This document shows positions 45,371-57,975 of a DNA stretch of 64,000 nt, in pieces. Within the stretch, counting starts at the first letter, position 1. Each line of letters starts with the position of its first letter. The DNA is taken from contig OY811989.1 of NCBI GenBank assembly GCA_963681505.1, positions 3,093,314-3,157,313 of the forward strand. The letters run 5' to 3'. The notes under the pieces are model-generated. The model was given only the letters and a program-made list of their open reading frames with translations, made no database searches and had not been told where the DNA came from. Position numbers and translations under genes: made by a program. This DNA comes from Eunapius fragilis (taxonomy: Eukaryota > Porifera > Demospongiae > Spongillida > Spongillidae).

Positions 45371-47903
45371 CAAACGTGCGCATCACGTGCCGTTAATTGA
45401 TCCTTTTAGTTTTCAGGTTCACAGGCTTGTGACAAGCAGAACTACACACTTGCTAGGATTTCAAACAAACGGCGTTGTGACACGGCAATTCAAGTTGATC
45501 ATTACCGGAATGAAAAAAAAGTTACGAAAAGGCCTACTGGTAAGTCGGCGTACATGTATAGTCTCGCTAACCAGACGTACATTGAACTTCAACTGGGCTA
45601 GGAACGAGGGACATACGTTTGTACTACCCGGGTGAAAAATTTTGCGTTGCAACGCGTTGCGCGGCGTTAATGAGCACGGTTATATGGGATGTGACTATGG
45701 GATGTGATTTGTGCCATAACTACCGCACCGTCCGACGTCAGAACGCCGCATGCCACAGCGTTGTCAATCGTGGTGCGCGGAGTAGTCTCCTATACCGTAT
45801 ATCTATGTTTCTGTATTTTTATGAATTTTCGTGTTTCGCACCACCCATGTCACCTTAATTACCGTATATGTATACACATTTCCGTAAATGTGCACCACCC
45901 TTGATCCGCAGCAAAACTATTAATTCAATGCCCGTGTTTCCGTCCTTACATGTACTGTACATCCTTACATGTACACGGCCACCGCCCATCGTACTCAAGA
46001 AGGACAGTAGGTACGAATCATGATCAATTCATATTCCGTTCGAATATCAGAGCCCGGCCTGTCAGGTCAGACCTGAAGATGCATGAAATTAACCGATGAT
46101 CATGGCGTACGATAAATTGTTTATCCAAAGTACATGTGGACGCCAATTGCCTACTAGCTGGAATAATAGGGTTTTAATGTCTATAGTCCTGAATGTTCAC
46201 CCAGGGGTACCATTTGTACACCCAGCTAAAAACGTTTGGTCTACGAACCGACCTAAGAACCTGAATACTAAGACACGTAGTGCAAGTTCTTTTAGGCTTG
46301 GGCATAGATACATACACCTTATGATACTTGTACACCATATTACTGTATTGGCAACGCTATGGGTATTGAATAATGACGTCACTTTATAAGCTTGACACGG
46401 ATACGCCACTTTCTTAAACTCTAGTTTATCGTATTTGTCGAGATTTCCATTGGTGTCTATTGATTTTGATAGCCTAAAGTCATATTTAGCTTTTTGATCG
46501 CACTTGTTATCTTGTTCCTTGTGATGGCGAATACTGGGGGGGGGGATTAGGAATGTATCTTCAAAAGTTGAAAGATATATTTCATTCGCATTGTTTATTT
46601 TTAAATGCAAAGCCACCTTGCATATAATGCATGCTCCTACACATGATAGCACCTCACATCTCATTTCATCCCTGAATAATCTGAACGAAATAGACCAACC
46701 AGCTAGCTTGTACACAATTATATTAAACTATTCACAGGCTTGATTCAATTGAAATCATTGAAACAAGTTACAATGTCGTACATACACAACGTTTAATGGC
46801 AGTAACATTGGTGAACATCACAACTTTAAATGGCAATGGAAAAATCAGGGTCTCCCAAGCCCCCCATGTCCTTTAACGCCTAGAATGAAATAGGATTTGA
46901 AGGATTCATACTCATGGTGACCAAGAGGAAATCGGAGGCTGCAATCACATGTTGAAGCTGTAGGTAGCAGCCCTGGAATGAATTACATTGAAGCACTCAT
47001 GGACAATGGCAGTATACAGTTGGAGGATGTAAAAAAACACCAGAATGTCCCCAACACTGCATTCTGCTTCCCCTGCTGCAAAAAACAAATAAACAAGAAT
47101 GCAACAATTTTTAAAATACATGCATTCCTCACTTTAAATGATACAAGTTCAACTGTCTACATTAAAGATAGAGTAACAGGGTATTAATATTGTGCTTCAT
47201 TGTGACAGCCATGAAAATTGGGGCATCCTCATCAAAGCCTAAGCTGTTTCCCCATTTAGTATGAGATCGTCTTATAGATTGGAATAAATATATATTTATT
47301 TTTCACGTTAATGTACATGTATTTGTAATGGATGTGTAATTGAATAATTGAAGAACATTGTTTACAAGTGTAGTAGTTATATTCTACAAGACAACAATTC
47401 TACAGTCACTAAATTGAATAACTAATTTTTAATACTGACATTTCATGATTTCATACTCAACAATCATGTTTTGAGGAAGTAAAACATTTCTATAACAATG
47501 TGTGTATGAATAGTTATATAGATACATCAAAATTCTGTATAGATAATGTTTGCTTAACCATTTAGTGCAGGTTCATGCCATTTGGCACTCAATGATTACT
47601 ACATCAGTCTGTTGCAGGTATAGATGACATGCAATGAATCAAGCAACACTTATTAATTTGTACGTAATGAAATGACCTGAAGCATCTCTCAATTCAAAAT
47701 ATAACAAAATAATTCTTACGCTAATCATGCATGCAAGAAATATACTCTGGCATTAAACGGTTAAGCACATGTATACATACATGCTTTACTGTGATGATAA
47801 TGATGACTGTAAGATATTTAATACTTACCTCCACAATCCTTAACCAACTGTACAAAGAAGAAATAAGCTTCCTCCTCCTCTCTTTTTAACAAATCCAAAT
47901 TTA
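45371..47903. other. No gene supported
   Basis: A 172-codon minus-strand frame (46197-46715) and a 69-codon plus frame (46978-47187) have no recognisable domain. The stretch may contain the missing 5' part of the gypsy element that follows, but no LTR was identified. Confidence 0.35.
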
Positions 47904-48278
47904 TTGAGAAGAGGGCTAACAAAGAATCTGAAAATTGTGGTATGTAAAACATATCTAAATATACATTACACTCAAATGTTTAGACATCCCTGTGTTGTAT
48001 CAAAAACACATTACAAAACATTAAATGAATACCAATACTGTACTCAGCCACTGAAGTGTGGGAATTGTGGGAGGAGCCCACAACATGATCGTTCTCATTG
48101 TCCAGCAAGAAATGCTACATGCAATAAGTGTGGGAAGTTTGGACATTTCCAGGTGGTCTGCCGCTCAACAATGGGGAGCCGAGGGGGAGGAGTGCAAGCA
48201 GTATACCTCAACACTGTAACAACAGAAGGTAAAGACGAACCGTGGATAGTGACACTGCTGTCACCCCACGAAATTTAA
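47904..48278 (+). pseudogene. gag: Gag C-terminal fragment with two CCHC knuckles (gypsy 1)
   Basis: The frame encodes CGNCGRSPQHDRSHCP and CNKCGKFGHFQVVC, two zinc knuckles that bind RNA in retroelement Gag. The frame ends at TAA 48276-48278, overlapping the pol frame. The capsid part upstream is not recognisable, so this is a fragment. Confidence 0.75.
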
Positions 48279-48282
48279 GATG
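48253..48282 (+). other. Gag-pol overlap with +1 frame relationship
   Basis: The pol frame is closed by TGA at 48250-48252 and the gag frame by TAA at 48276-48278. The protease reading can therefore only be entered between them. The two frames differ by +1. This could be a programmed frameshift window or a one-base mutation. Confidence 0.55.
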
Positions 48283-50790
48283 GACACAGGAGCAGATGTA
48301 ACTGTAATACCAAACACGGTATTACGAAAACTACACCAAGTGAAGCTCTCTCTACCTGATAGGCAATTGCTTGGCCCCAACAATCAAAAATTGTCTGTTA
48401 AAGGGTGTTTTAAGGGAAATCTGAAGAGTAAAACCACTTCAACATCACAGCATGTATATGTTGTACCTGGTCTTCGCATGCCGCTGCTAGGAAGGCCTGC
48501 AATAGAGTCTCTTGGTTTAGTTCAGCGGATAGAAAGTATTAGCTCCAACTCAGATTGTATACCTGTGCAGTATCCCTTGCTGTTTGAGGGACTAGGAAAG
48601 CTAGAAGGAGAGTACAAGATTGAACTGATGGAAGGAGCGAAGCCATATGCATTAACTACACCAAGGCGAATAGCTATACCTCTTCTACCACAAGTGAAGG
48701 CTGAGCTTGAGAGGATGGAAGCAATGGGAGTTATCACTAGAGTAGACGACCCAACAGAATGGTGTGCAGGCATGGTAGTGGTTCCCAAATCCGAGGATCA
48801 TGTACGAATCTGCGTGGATCTCACACGGCTGAATGAGAGTGTCCGCCGCGAGCGACATCCGCTGCCAGCAGTGGAACAGATTTTGGCTCAGATATGTGGT
48901 GCCAAATACTTCTCAAAACTTGACGCTAATTCTGGGTTTTGGCAGATACCACTTTCACCAGAGTCATCCCTACTCACAACATTTATCACACCATTTGGAA
49001 GGTTTTGTTTCCGCAGATTGCCCTTTGGTATCACATCAGCTCCAGAACACTTCCAAAAACGGATGTCATTAATTCTAGATGGGATAGAGGGTGTTCTGTA
49101 CCTAATGGATGACGTTCTCATACATGGAAGAACGCAAGAGGAGCATGATGCCCGATTACACCAAACCCTTAAAAGGATACAAGCAGCTGGTCTCTCTTTA
49201 AACAAGGATAAATGTGTATTTTCAAAAACATCAGTGAAGTTTCTTGGTCAAGTTATTGACTCGGATGGAATTAGACTGGACCCAGACAAGATTAAGGCAA
49301 TTCTTGATGTTCAGGAACCTCAGAATATCAGTGATATTAGACGATTTATTGGTACGGTAAACCAGTTGAGCAAGTTTTCTCCTCGGATTTCTGATAAGAT
49401 GAGACCCCTGTGTGAATTGCTATCCAAGAACAATCAGTGGTGTTGGGGAGAATCACAGAAAATGGCCTTCAGGGAAGTAAAGACTATGCTAACATCAAGT
49501 CCTGTCTTAGCACTGTTTGACCCCAGCTTGGCAACAACTGTGTCAGCTGATGCGTCATCATTCAGCTTAGGAGCTGTATTGCTGCAGACGCAGAAGTCAG
49601 GAGAACTAAGACCTGTTGCCTATGCTTCCCGAGCCATGACGCCAACAGAGGTTCGCTACGCCCAGATTGAAAAGGAGGCATTAGCACTGACATGGGCATG
49701 TGAGAAGTTTGGTGATTACTTGGTTGGCCTGAAGTTCCATTTATTCACAGACCACAAACCGCTAGTACCCCTACTGAGCACAAAACGCTTGGATGAACTA
49801 CCACTACGGGTGCAAAGATTTAGGCTGAGACTAATGCGATACTACTTCACGATCTCACATGCTCCTGGTAAAGACATGACAATACCAGATGCATTGTCTA
49901 GAGCACCCACAACAGAAGCTACATTGACTGAAGAAGGCTTTCAGGATAAAGTGAATGCATATGTTAATGTGGTGATTAAGAACCTACCTGCATCACAGCG
50001 TCGCATTCAACAAATCAGGAAACACCAGGAGGAAGATGCTGTCTTAAGACAAGTCTCAAAATTTTGTTATGGTGGATGGCCAGATACAAAGATCATACCA
50101 AATGAAATAAAGCCTTACCATTCTGTCTCATCAGAACTGTCGGTAGAGAAGGGTCTCCTTCTGCGAGGATCACGAATTGTTATCCCTCACTCTCTACAGG
50201 CAGATATCTTTGCACAGGTACATAGGGGCCATCAAGGAATTACTAAGTGCCGGGAATGTGCACGACAATGTGTATGGTGGCCTGGGCTGTCTCAACAGCT
50301 GGAAGAAGTGGTGCGTAGATGTCGTACATGCTGCAAGGAACAGTTGCAGAGAAGTGAGCCACTTATGGAATCTTCTTTACCTAGCTTACCTTGGCAGAAG
50401 ATAGCGATGGATTTGTTTGACTGGCAAAATTCTGCTTACCTCATAATAGTAGATTACTATTCACGATTTATTGAGGTTGCTAAGCTCCACAGAACAACAG
50501 CCCATGAGGTGATAGAGCAGATTAAAGTCATCTTTGCTCGCCATGGTGTGCCAGAGGAAGTGATGTCAGACAATGGACCTCAGTTTGCCTCATCTCAGTT
50601 TCAAAACTTCAGCAGAGATTATGGGTTTGATCACATCACCAGTAGCCCTCTGTACCCACAGTCTAATGGAGAAGCGGAGCGTGCAGTGAAAACAGTAAAA
50701 GGATTGTGGAAGAAGAATGAAGATCCACTTTATTCCCAATGCAACACCTCTACAGCTGGGATACAGTCCCGCGGAACTCCTGATGTCTAG
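48280..50790 (+). pseudogene. pol: Gypsy 1 Pol: protease, RT, RNase H, integrase (open 836 residues, broken at 3' end)
   Basis: Protease active site MDTGADVTVIP at the very start. The RT has VCVDLTRLNESV-like fingers and the catalytic box YLMDDVLIHG (about residue 275; Asp-Asp with a Met variant). RNase H: VSADASSFSLGAVL (about 424) and LFTDHKPLVPL (about 487). Integrase HHCC zinc region HRGHQGITKCRECARQ...RCRTCCKEQ (about 648-690). Catalytic core: IAMDLFDWQN (about 709), VMSDNGPQFASS (about 765) and QSNGEAERAVK (about 801), with D, D and E all present. The frame is then lost near 50730-50760, where the rest of the integrase continues in the next frame, so the copy is defective. It would have polymerised cDNA and joined it to the genome. 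Confidence 0.85.
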
Positions 50791-51470
50791 AAAACTAAGG
50801 ACAAATCGCCCTATGATACAAAACCAGAGACAGCCAAGAGTCCCAAATTTCCATAAGGTGGAACAAAAAGACAAAGAAGCCAAGCAGAAACAGAAGTGGA
50901 ATTTCAATGCCCACCATGGTGTTAGACCTCTACCAACCCTACTGACTGGTGACAAAGTGTGGGTGACAGATCGTAAAGAAGAAGGGATTGTAATGGAGGA
51001 GATTTTCCCACGATCTTATGTAGTAAATACACACTCAGGAACATTCAGGAGAAACAGAAAGTGCCTTGTATATATTAACCATGCAGAGGAGAGGAATATG
51101 CAATCAGGCCGTGATGGCATGCCTCTTGAAGGGGAAAGTGTAGGAGTTAACATGACTGAAAATGGTCATCAGGAAGAAGCCCATTTCGAAGGAAATCATC
51201 AGAGTGAGATAGAGGATCCCCCAGAAGTTGTTCAGAGAGAGGATGACCACAGTAGAGTTGTTTCGGAGCAAACAGATACAAGTGACACTGTATCAAGTGA
51301 TGTCCAAGTGAATGAACAGGAGCCTGAAGTGTCTTTCTCCAATGATGATGGTCAAAATCCAGTTCATCATGATAAAGGTAAAGGGCAACCCGCTAACTAG
51401 CAGGACCGAAGAGATGGATCATCAATACGAACAAGGAGTGGACGAATATCCAAGCCTGTGCATTATTTTG
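50717..51470 (+). pseudogene. Gypsy 1 integrase C-terminal part in shifted frame
   Basis: Continues the integrase after the break: TPLQLGYSPAELLMSRKLRT, then GDKVWVTDRKEEGIV and RSYVVNTHSGTFRRN (C-terminal beta-barrel module), followed by an acidic/polar tail. The conserved LLAYR-type bridge before TPLQ is missing, which indicates a small deletion plus frame change. A second frame change near 51390 precedes IRTRSGRISKP, a usual gypsy tail. Confidence 0.75.
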
Positions 51471-53811
51471 GAACTTAACTTAAACAGGGAGATGTACTAT
51501 TATGTGCATGACGCATGCGCACGGGTGGGGGGGGATCTTATTGGAATTGTGTTCGATCTGGGAGTTGTCTTGTTTCGGCTATCGGCTAACACTACAAATA
51601 CTGTAAATTCTAATGCATGGAAATGCATAGGTTTGTACATACCTGCAGAAACTGGACTGGACATTTGAACAAAAAACTGTTTCATAATAGCAGGGTGCTG
51701 TCTAACAGTCTTGTACACATTAGAAGTGTCAAGTCCACTAATGAATTGGTCCATCATAGCTTTAGTCAACATTTATAATCAATGAGAGCTGCTATCACAC
51801 TGTCTCTATTTGCGATTGTTATCGATGAAATTGGAGATGAAAATCCTGTCTGCACAATTGCATCGGCCAAAAAACTATCTTGCAGGACTAGTTGAATGTC
51901 AGCGTCATCAACTACCTGTCTCATCTAAACAAGAAAAGTTCAGTCTCACACAAGCATTGCAATACCCTTGTCAAAATGCAATGATAAAAGTTTACTGCCC
52001 AAGGAGCTAAACTAACATCCCTCCCTTATTGCTGGCAAGCTAACAGTGATCTAAGTATACCTTTACTACAGCTGTCCTCAATGCAGGTTCAGGAATTTCA
52101 TCATAACATCATAACAAATTGATCGTCCTATAAATTGCCCCAAATGGAACAATTGCCTGTGCTATAAAAATACAAAAATTTCATGTAGTGCAATAGAGAT
52201 AGAAAATCAATTTTTACCTGAAGGGCACAAATGTTGTTAAGAAAGAATTTCTTCCCTTCATCACCAATGAAAAGTGTATTCTTGGCCTGTTCTATGGGTA
52301 ATCTAAAAAATTCAACTTTTGGGCCACCACAATCAATAGCATTTTTACCTTCAAATGACACCTAATAAAGATAAATTGCAATAATCATCTCACTATAGCA
52401 TCATAGGTGCTGTCTACCACAATATTGCAGCTGAAATCAATATTGCCGCGTGCAGCTTCACCCAGTGCATCTTCCAGAACATTACTACGGCGAACACACA
52501 ATGTCGTGTGACGATTGTGCTTCACTTGTGACCTCAAAGACTCAATTAATGAAGAACAATCTTCTTTAATCTGCAATAGGTAAACAAGGACTCTGTTGAT
52601 TTAAAATCCTTAAAAAACACGTACAAGCAGCCATAAAGAAAATACGAGTGTGTAATACATATGTGTATATACGTAACGAGTTGGTTTATTCAATGACAGT
52701 TCCTAGGCATAAAAGTGTTGTATATTTGTGTGTGTCTGTGTATACAATGATTTTTTTGAATCAAAGTCTGTTTACTTAAATCTCCTGGTGCTATTATCTT
52801 AATTGGATGGTAGACCATACACATCCCATGTACAATGAAAATGCAATTTTGATGCACATATCCTGAATTGGAGTCATACCATTTGAGTTTTGCAATTGCT
52901 TCCCAAATAGACAATTTTGATAAAAGGAGAACAGCTGTGGCTTAATTTAATAATTGGTGCATGCATAGTTCCTTGGCACATACCAGCTAGTCTTGAACAG
53001 TATCACTGACATATTGTGTGACCAGCATATTTTGTGTGCATGAGCAGAATATTTTTGTATCAGAGCCATTTGTACTTGTGTATTAAATTGCTGTTGCTAC
53101 TATCCTGATTGGCAATCTTAAAAACACAATTTCACATCAGACTAACCTTTATGGCAGGAGGAGATTCATTATCAGAATCAGAGCTGTATTCAGGAAACAA
53201 CCTATCAAAATCCATGATATGTAGTCAATATAATTACAAATTCACCTAATGGTACAAGCAAATAAAATACAATTGAGATGCAAATACATTTCTACCATTA
53301 CAAAATTGTAAACTATTGCAATGTGTAACATTTTAGTACTTTTCTTGACCACTGAAACTAACGTTTTCTGCCACACCAGTGCACATTGGTGTCCTGCAGA
53401 AATGAATTACAAGTTGTAGGACAGTTTGAGAAATAATGACTCATTAACATTAATTGATTAGTCATCCTAACATGTACTGTATAGCAGTGACATGACCATC
53501 TGACTAGCCTTGTACTGTGCCATCCAGACACAAATTCTCAATAGCACGCTCTCAACTCACACCGACGCGCAGTTGATTCGACCCAACTCGTACTCGAGAT
53601 TATACGACTTCCACTCGATTATTATGCTTAAAATTGAGTGTATTTCATGCCTGTTAACTCAATAATTGCACTCAAACATGACTTAACTCGATTCACATGC
53701 GAGTGTGAACTTTTGGTTGGATAGCAATGTATATAAACTATATCAATTTCAGTGCAGAGTGAGTCAGGTACACTATGCATGTGCTTATTGTTAAATCTCT
53801 AGAACAACATC

Positions 53812-54026
53812 CTTATTTAAGGATGTTATCATCCTTAAATAACGATCGTTTATGCATTGCATGCTATTGATAACCAAGCAAATTAAAATAAATAAATAGT
53901 ATAGCATAACTGTATAGCCTCCATAACAAGCTTAGATTTATGTCAATATGCTCAATGTCCTTGTGTAAAAACAGGGAGGTAGTGGCACATCCTTAATTAA
54001 GGATTTATGTCATCCTTAAATAAGGA
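53812..54026. mobile_element. Palindrome-ended MITE (ATCCTTATTTAAGGAT)
   Basis: The left end has ATCCTTATTTAAGGATG then ATCCTTAAATAA. The right end, in reverse, has ATCCTTATTTAAGGATG then ATCCTTAATTAAGGATG. Each end is itself a palindrome, giving nested hairpins. It lies in an intron of the HECT-like gene. About 215 bp. Confidence 0.75.
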
Positions 54027-54974
54027 TCACTACCTTAGAGGATATTGACCATAAACACTATAAGAGTTTTTAAATCTAGATTTTCCCTGAAAGTCATTTT
54101 CACAACCTTATTTGGCAAAAAAAACTTATTGTTAATTAGCTATGCAATATTTTTCACAGTACTTAATATAATGACATCATTACATCACTAGTTGTCAATG
54201 AGTTTCAAAGGATGAAACGTTCCACACTATTGTTGAGTTATGTTTATGCGTACATGCATGTAAAATATAACGTGTGCATACATCCAGAAGAATTGATACA
54301 ATGAATATAGTGCATGATTGCATAAATAGCGAATGTCCAACAATCGTGATTGCTATGAACTCAATTGCAAGATCGAATTCACTTATCCTGCTCGTTGCAA
54401 GCAGCGAAATTGCAATAGATACGCAATAAATAAATTGCATGTTTGTCGAATCAGAGATCATATAGATGGGACAAATCCATTATGCTGCATGTTCTTTCCG
54501 TCAAAGTAGCATTTCACTTTTGCATGCACTGTGCAATGCAGTGGCCCAATAAATAGCACCTGTCGTTAGGAGCAACAGAACTGAACCTAAACAATGGCCT
54601 AGTGGGTGGCTAATAATGTTTGCTAATGGCTTCTAAGACACTGTGTGGGCGTATATGGTTCATTGAGACCATGTGTACTGTTGTGGTTCTGCCACTCCAT
54701 CGAATACTCTACTTCTAGTCCCTAAAGTACCTTGATGGGCTTCTAAAAACTAGCTCCATTTAACCTTCCATGCTATGGGTAAGTCATTTTAGCTTAGCAG
54801 TGGCACTCTATATCAACATCTGCCATTTCTAGTTCAAACTGGTAACCAAATTTTGTGCTACCAAAACCATGTTTCAACCACTAAAATATTAGCTGTTCGT
54901 CCTCATCTTGAATATAACCTACAATTTGTGGACAATAATGAACCGAGTATGCGGCATATTTTTAGAACTCTGCA

Positions 54975-55022
54975 ATCATCCTTTCTTAAGGATGGCCATC
55001 CTTAAATACGGATTAAGGATTA
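54975..55022. repeat. Solo relative of the ATCCTTAA MITE end
   Basis: ATCCTTTCTTAAGGATGGCC followed by ATCCTTAAATACGGATTAAGG, resembling the ends at 53812 and 54026. Confidence 0.55.
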
Positions 55023-55514
55023 CGAGAGATTAAACGTTAAGCGTTAAAAACTTGTTTAAATTTTTCTAACAATGCATTTGCGCATTTTGAAAGTTTGACC
55101 CTCAGTTATGCAATTGGTGGTTGACAAAAAAACCAGTACCTTGCTTGACCACTGACACGTGAGCGTCTCAACGTCATACAAGCCAATCCAGTCGACATAG
55201 ATGGCCTGCAAAAAAAATCGTGGTGCTTTTAACAAAATAAGCATTGCTGGAAACAGATTTAGAAATTACACCTAAAGCAATCTCCATACCTTCTCTGAAC
55301 ACCACCATCAGTCATTTCATTCTCACACTGAAACACTGATCCACTAAATAAAGAAATTAAAATAGAATCCTTGTCACATTCAGTAGATCAAAGGAAACTA
55401 AAAAAATTTTGCTCAGACAATGACAACGTGGACAAAGAATGAAATCATTGCTTTTCACCTGGGGAGACTGGAGCTGTAGGAACTAGTTGGTCCACCTTCA
55501 TCCCTTAATGCCCT

Positions 55515-56500
55515 TTATAGGAGTAAGATAGAATTTACATCACTAACATACACCATAGGAAACAATACATTAATATTTAATCCCACATCGTCTTATGTGT
55601 AGGATGCAACTGTTTTTGTATTACTGGCTTTATCTCTTTGACCACCATTACATACCAAAACTTAACTCTTGTTCATAGTCAAGTGCATGCATGTATATAT
55701 ACACACACAGAATAGCTTCAAACTATTAAAAAGTGTAGTTTTACACACCTACTGTCTTACTAAAGAGATTAGTAACAGCACAAAGCATGTAAACCACTTT
55801 TCCTTGCAAATATAATAATGGCAGCAAAAAGTCGAGTGGGCAGGTTATGCTTCTACAATGTTACTGACTTACATGTACACTTCACAAGAAAATTGTTTTC
55901 TACTCTAAATTACTAACGTTTAGAACTTACATGACTCATACCTGAGCCAAACAATTCGTTGTTATGAAAGTGCAAAACACCAAAAAAAAACATCATGGCT
56001 GGATCTGATTCAAACCCATACATCTTTAGAATCGAGTACTCTTCAATCATTACATTTCATCCTCAATTTTTTTTTTAAATTAAATTTGGAGTGTTGTATT
56101 TGTTTTATGCCATTGTTGCTACACACCATACCCCTTGGGATTCTTAGCTTTTTGCAAGACAACCGTAATTTATTAATGGAAATCGTTAATGCATAGAGGC
56201 GATTGATTTGTTCTGTTCAAAATCTCTTATCAATCCATTGTAAAACATTAGCTGTGCAATATGTTTGCACATCTTCTCACACTCACTTGTCACCAGTGAT
56301 TGTGTTTTATTGGAGGCTAAAGTGGAAACCGTGATAGTTGAGTATAAAATTTTTTTCCTACTCATCAATGTTTGAAATCAGTTTTATCAATAACGACTTC
56401 AGCTATAAAAATTCTAATAATGCAGTTTCGTTGGCAAACTAGTTTTCCAAAAGAGTCTGAAATTGGAGCTTATCACGTGACACCTTACTTTCTATTTCAA
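55515..56500. other. No gene supported
   Basis: AT-rich DNA. Possible further 5' exons of the minus-strand HECT-like gene were not recognised. Confidence 0.3.
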
Positions 56501-57007
56501 GGAATTTGTGTTCCTTGTCCTGAAAAAACATTTTTAGCTGATTTCTCCCCTATTCGGAAACAGATCAGGCTAAACATTGTCATATAACTACCCCATATAT
56601 AACTGCACTACTTGGTCGGGCCAAAAGTTGAATGCACTAAACGGTTCGAGGACCGCGGCTGCAAATGTATTGTTTTAGAGGGAAACGCATCTAGCTGATT
56701 GTCGCGTATTGCGTTGATTTTTGGCTACCGTACCTAAACAATGCATAGCAGACAGGTATCTGTATCTGAAATGCTAGTTTACCGAGAAGTTTCGTTTACT
56801 CTGTCGCTAAAATGTTTGCCTCGAACATTGGCTCGCCGTTTTCGGATGAATAACATTATAATTATTGACAGTATTGTGATTATCGTGGTTATAATTGAGA
56901 CCGAGCAAGTAGAAAACGGTTCTTTTTCAGAACCAAACGGAGAGTCCATTAGCACGTAGGCTGCCACGAAGAGCTGGTAGACAGGGACCACCACTTTGGG
57001 AAGGTTT
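56501..57007 (+). repeat. Left arm of a foldback element
   Basis: 507 bp starting GGAATTTGTGTTCCTTGTCC and ending CTTTGGGAAGGTTT. It recurs reverse complemented at 63481-63991 with scattered differences. Beyond both limits the flanks differ. With gypsy 2 removed, the arms would be about 370 bp apart. Confidence 0.9.
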
Positions 57008-57347
57008 GCAGCCAAGGAGCACTCCAAGAGGAAACCCTACAGCGGCAGGTTTGCAGCCGCAATCGTTGTTTTGTGCCAGAAAGCTCGAGCTGGCGAGCAG
57101 AGCTCGAAGGACTGCTATCAGAAAGTGCAACCAAAGAACTTGCGTTAGCCGAGTACATGCAGACGTTGATGCTAGGACACTCGCATTGAGAATGTACTAG
57201 CTACATCGAGCTGAGCGAGGGGATTTCTCCAAGAAATGCAAAGAGAAAGGTCGACAAGATGCTTCTGATTTTAATGCAATCACCGTGAAAAGATGGGTTA
57301 CTGCCTGGTGAGTAGTTGAAGTTACAATATGAATCCATGCATACATG
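57008..57347. other. Spacer of the foldback element
   Basis: Unique sequence between the left arm and the gypsy insertion. A plus-strand reading (ELEGLLSESATKELALAEYM) is suggestive of coding but short and unassigned. The remaining spacer is 63451-63480. Confidence 0.4.
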
Positions 57348-57517
57348 TGTAACGCCAGCCGCGTTCCGCGCAAGTAATAGATCCAAAGGACAGACTCAAT
57401 GACAGCAGCAAAATCCACGCAATTACATAGTAGCACACGATATGTACCTACGTTCATACACCACACTTATACAACACTAGCATATACATGTTCAGACGTC
57501 TGACACCACATGTTACA
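57348..57517 (-). repeat. 3' LTR of gypsy 2 (170 bp)
   Basis: Begins TGTAAC and ends TTACA, so the LTR has 5-bp inverted termini. Differs from the other LTR at about four sites. Confidence 0.93.
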
Positions 57518-57530
57518 TTATCTCCTCTTG
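57518..57530 (-). other. Polypurine tract of gypsy 2
   Basis: On the minus strand AAGAGGAGATAA directly precedes the 3' LTR, the usual position for plus-strand DNA priming. Confidence 0.75.
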
Positions 57531-57551
57531 AAGAGTGTGTGTTCCCACACA

Positions 57552-57975
57552 TCACAATATATCAACGTCATCTGGAAGGGAGATTGGATCCCCATATCTC
57601 ACTGGTGGCCTTGTTTGTCTGGTAGACCGACGAACCACTGCAGGGGCCGGTTGCCCAGGCACTTGAGCTACTGGAGTGGGTGGAATTGCTTCAGGTGGCC
57701 CAGGCACTTGAGCTGCTGGAGCAGGGGGAATCTCTCCAGGTGGACCAGGCACTTGAGCTATTGGATCCTTTGGGGCTTGGTTTTTAACTTCAGTTGATGG
57801 CATCCAGACCATTTCCTCTTCCAAATTGTCCTCCACAATGTCCGTTCCATTCCTATTACCAGATGTAGGACCAACAGGTAGGATATCATTCCTTGCCCCT
57901 TCAACCATATCCTCCCCCTTAGCAGGCTCAGGTACCTTACCAATAGGTGCTCGCTTCAAGCGATTACAATGAACT
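57552..57975 (-). pseudogene. Proline-rich Pol C-terminal tail of gypsy 2
   Basis: Encodes three imperfect copies of an AQVPGPPGEIPPAP-like unit, then RRSTRQTRPPVRYGDPI, the usual basic end of gypsy Pol. It is in a different frame from the integrase ORF, so one frame change lies near 57970. Confidence 0.7.

Larger units (their letters stand above)
47904..51495 (+). mobile_element. Ty3/gypsy element 1, 5'-incomplete
   Basis: Gag zinc knuckles, protease, reverse transcriptase, RNase H and integrase occur in gypsy order. A polypurine-like tract AAACAGGGAGATG sits at 51483-51495, followed by TGTACTATTATG, a candidate 3' LTR start. No matching 5' LTR was found upstream, so the element is truncated or its LTRs have diverged. 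Confidence 0.8.
51645..55514 (-). pseudogene. G2E3/HECT-like gene, many small exons, decayed
   Basis: On the minus strand, splice-bounded blocks run 55514-55461 (ALRDEGGPTSSYSSSLP), 55344-55290, 55206-55150 (AIYVDWIGLYDVET), 53396-53339, 53205-53146 (LFPEYSSDSDNESPPAIK), 52575-52405 (RRSNVLEDALGEAARGNI), 52362-52220 (VSFEGKNAIDCGGPKVEFFR), about 52160-52060, and about 51990-51645 (LTKAMMDQFISGLDTSN, TVRQHPAIMKQFF). The order of RR-x-x-VLEDAL, V-F-G-A-D-GGP-EFFRL and DQF-GL matches the N-lobe and following region of HECT-like domains in G2E3-type proteins often amplified in fish and invertebrates. HECT proteins transfer ubiquitin via a C-terminal Cys. That segment was not found. A stop near 52115 and a frame change near 51770 suggest a pseudogene. 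Exon calls are by eye. Confidence 0.5.

Noticed and set aside
46197..46715. 172-codon minus-strand frame as a gene
   Set aside because: It looks superficially protein-like but has no family resemblance, no exon partners and no conserved motif that I can name.
47200..47903. 5' LTR of gypsy 1
   Set aside because: I looked for a copy of the candidate 3' LTR start (TGTACTATTATG) upstream of gag and did not find one.
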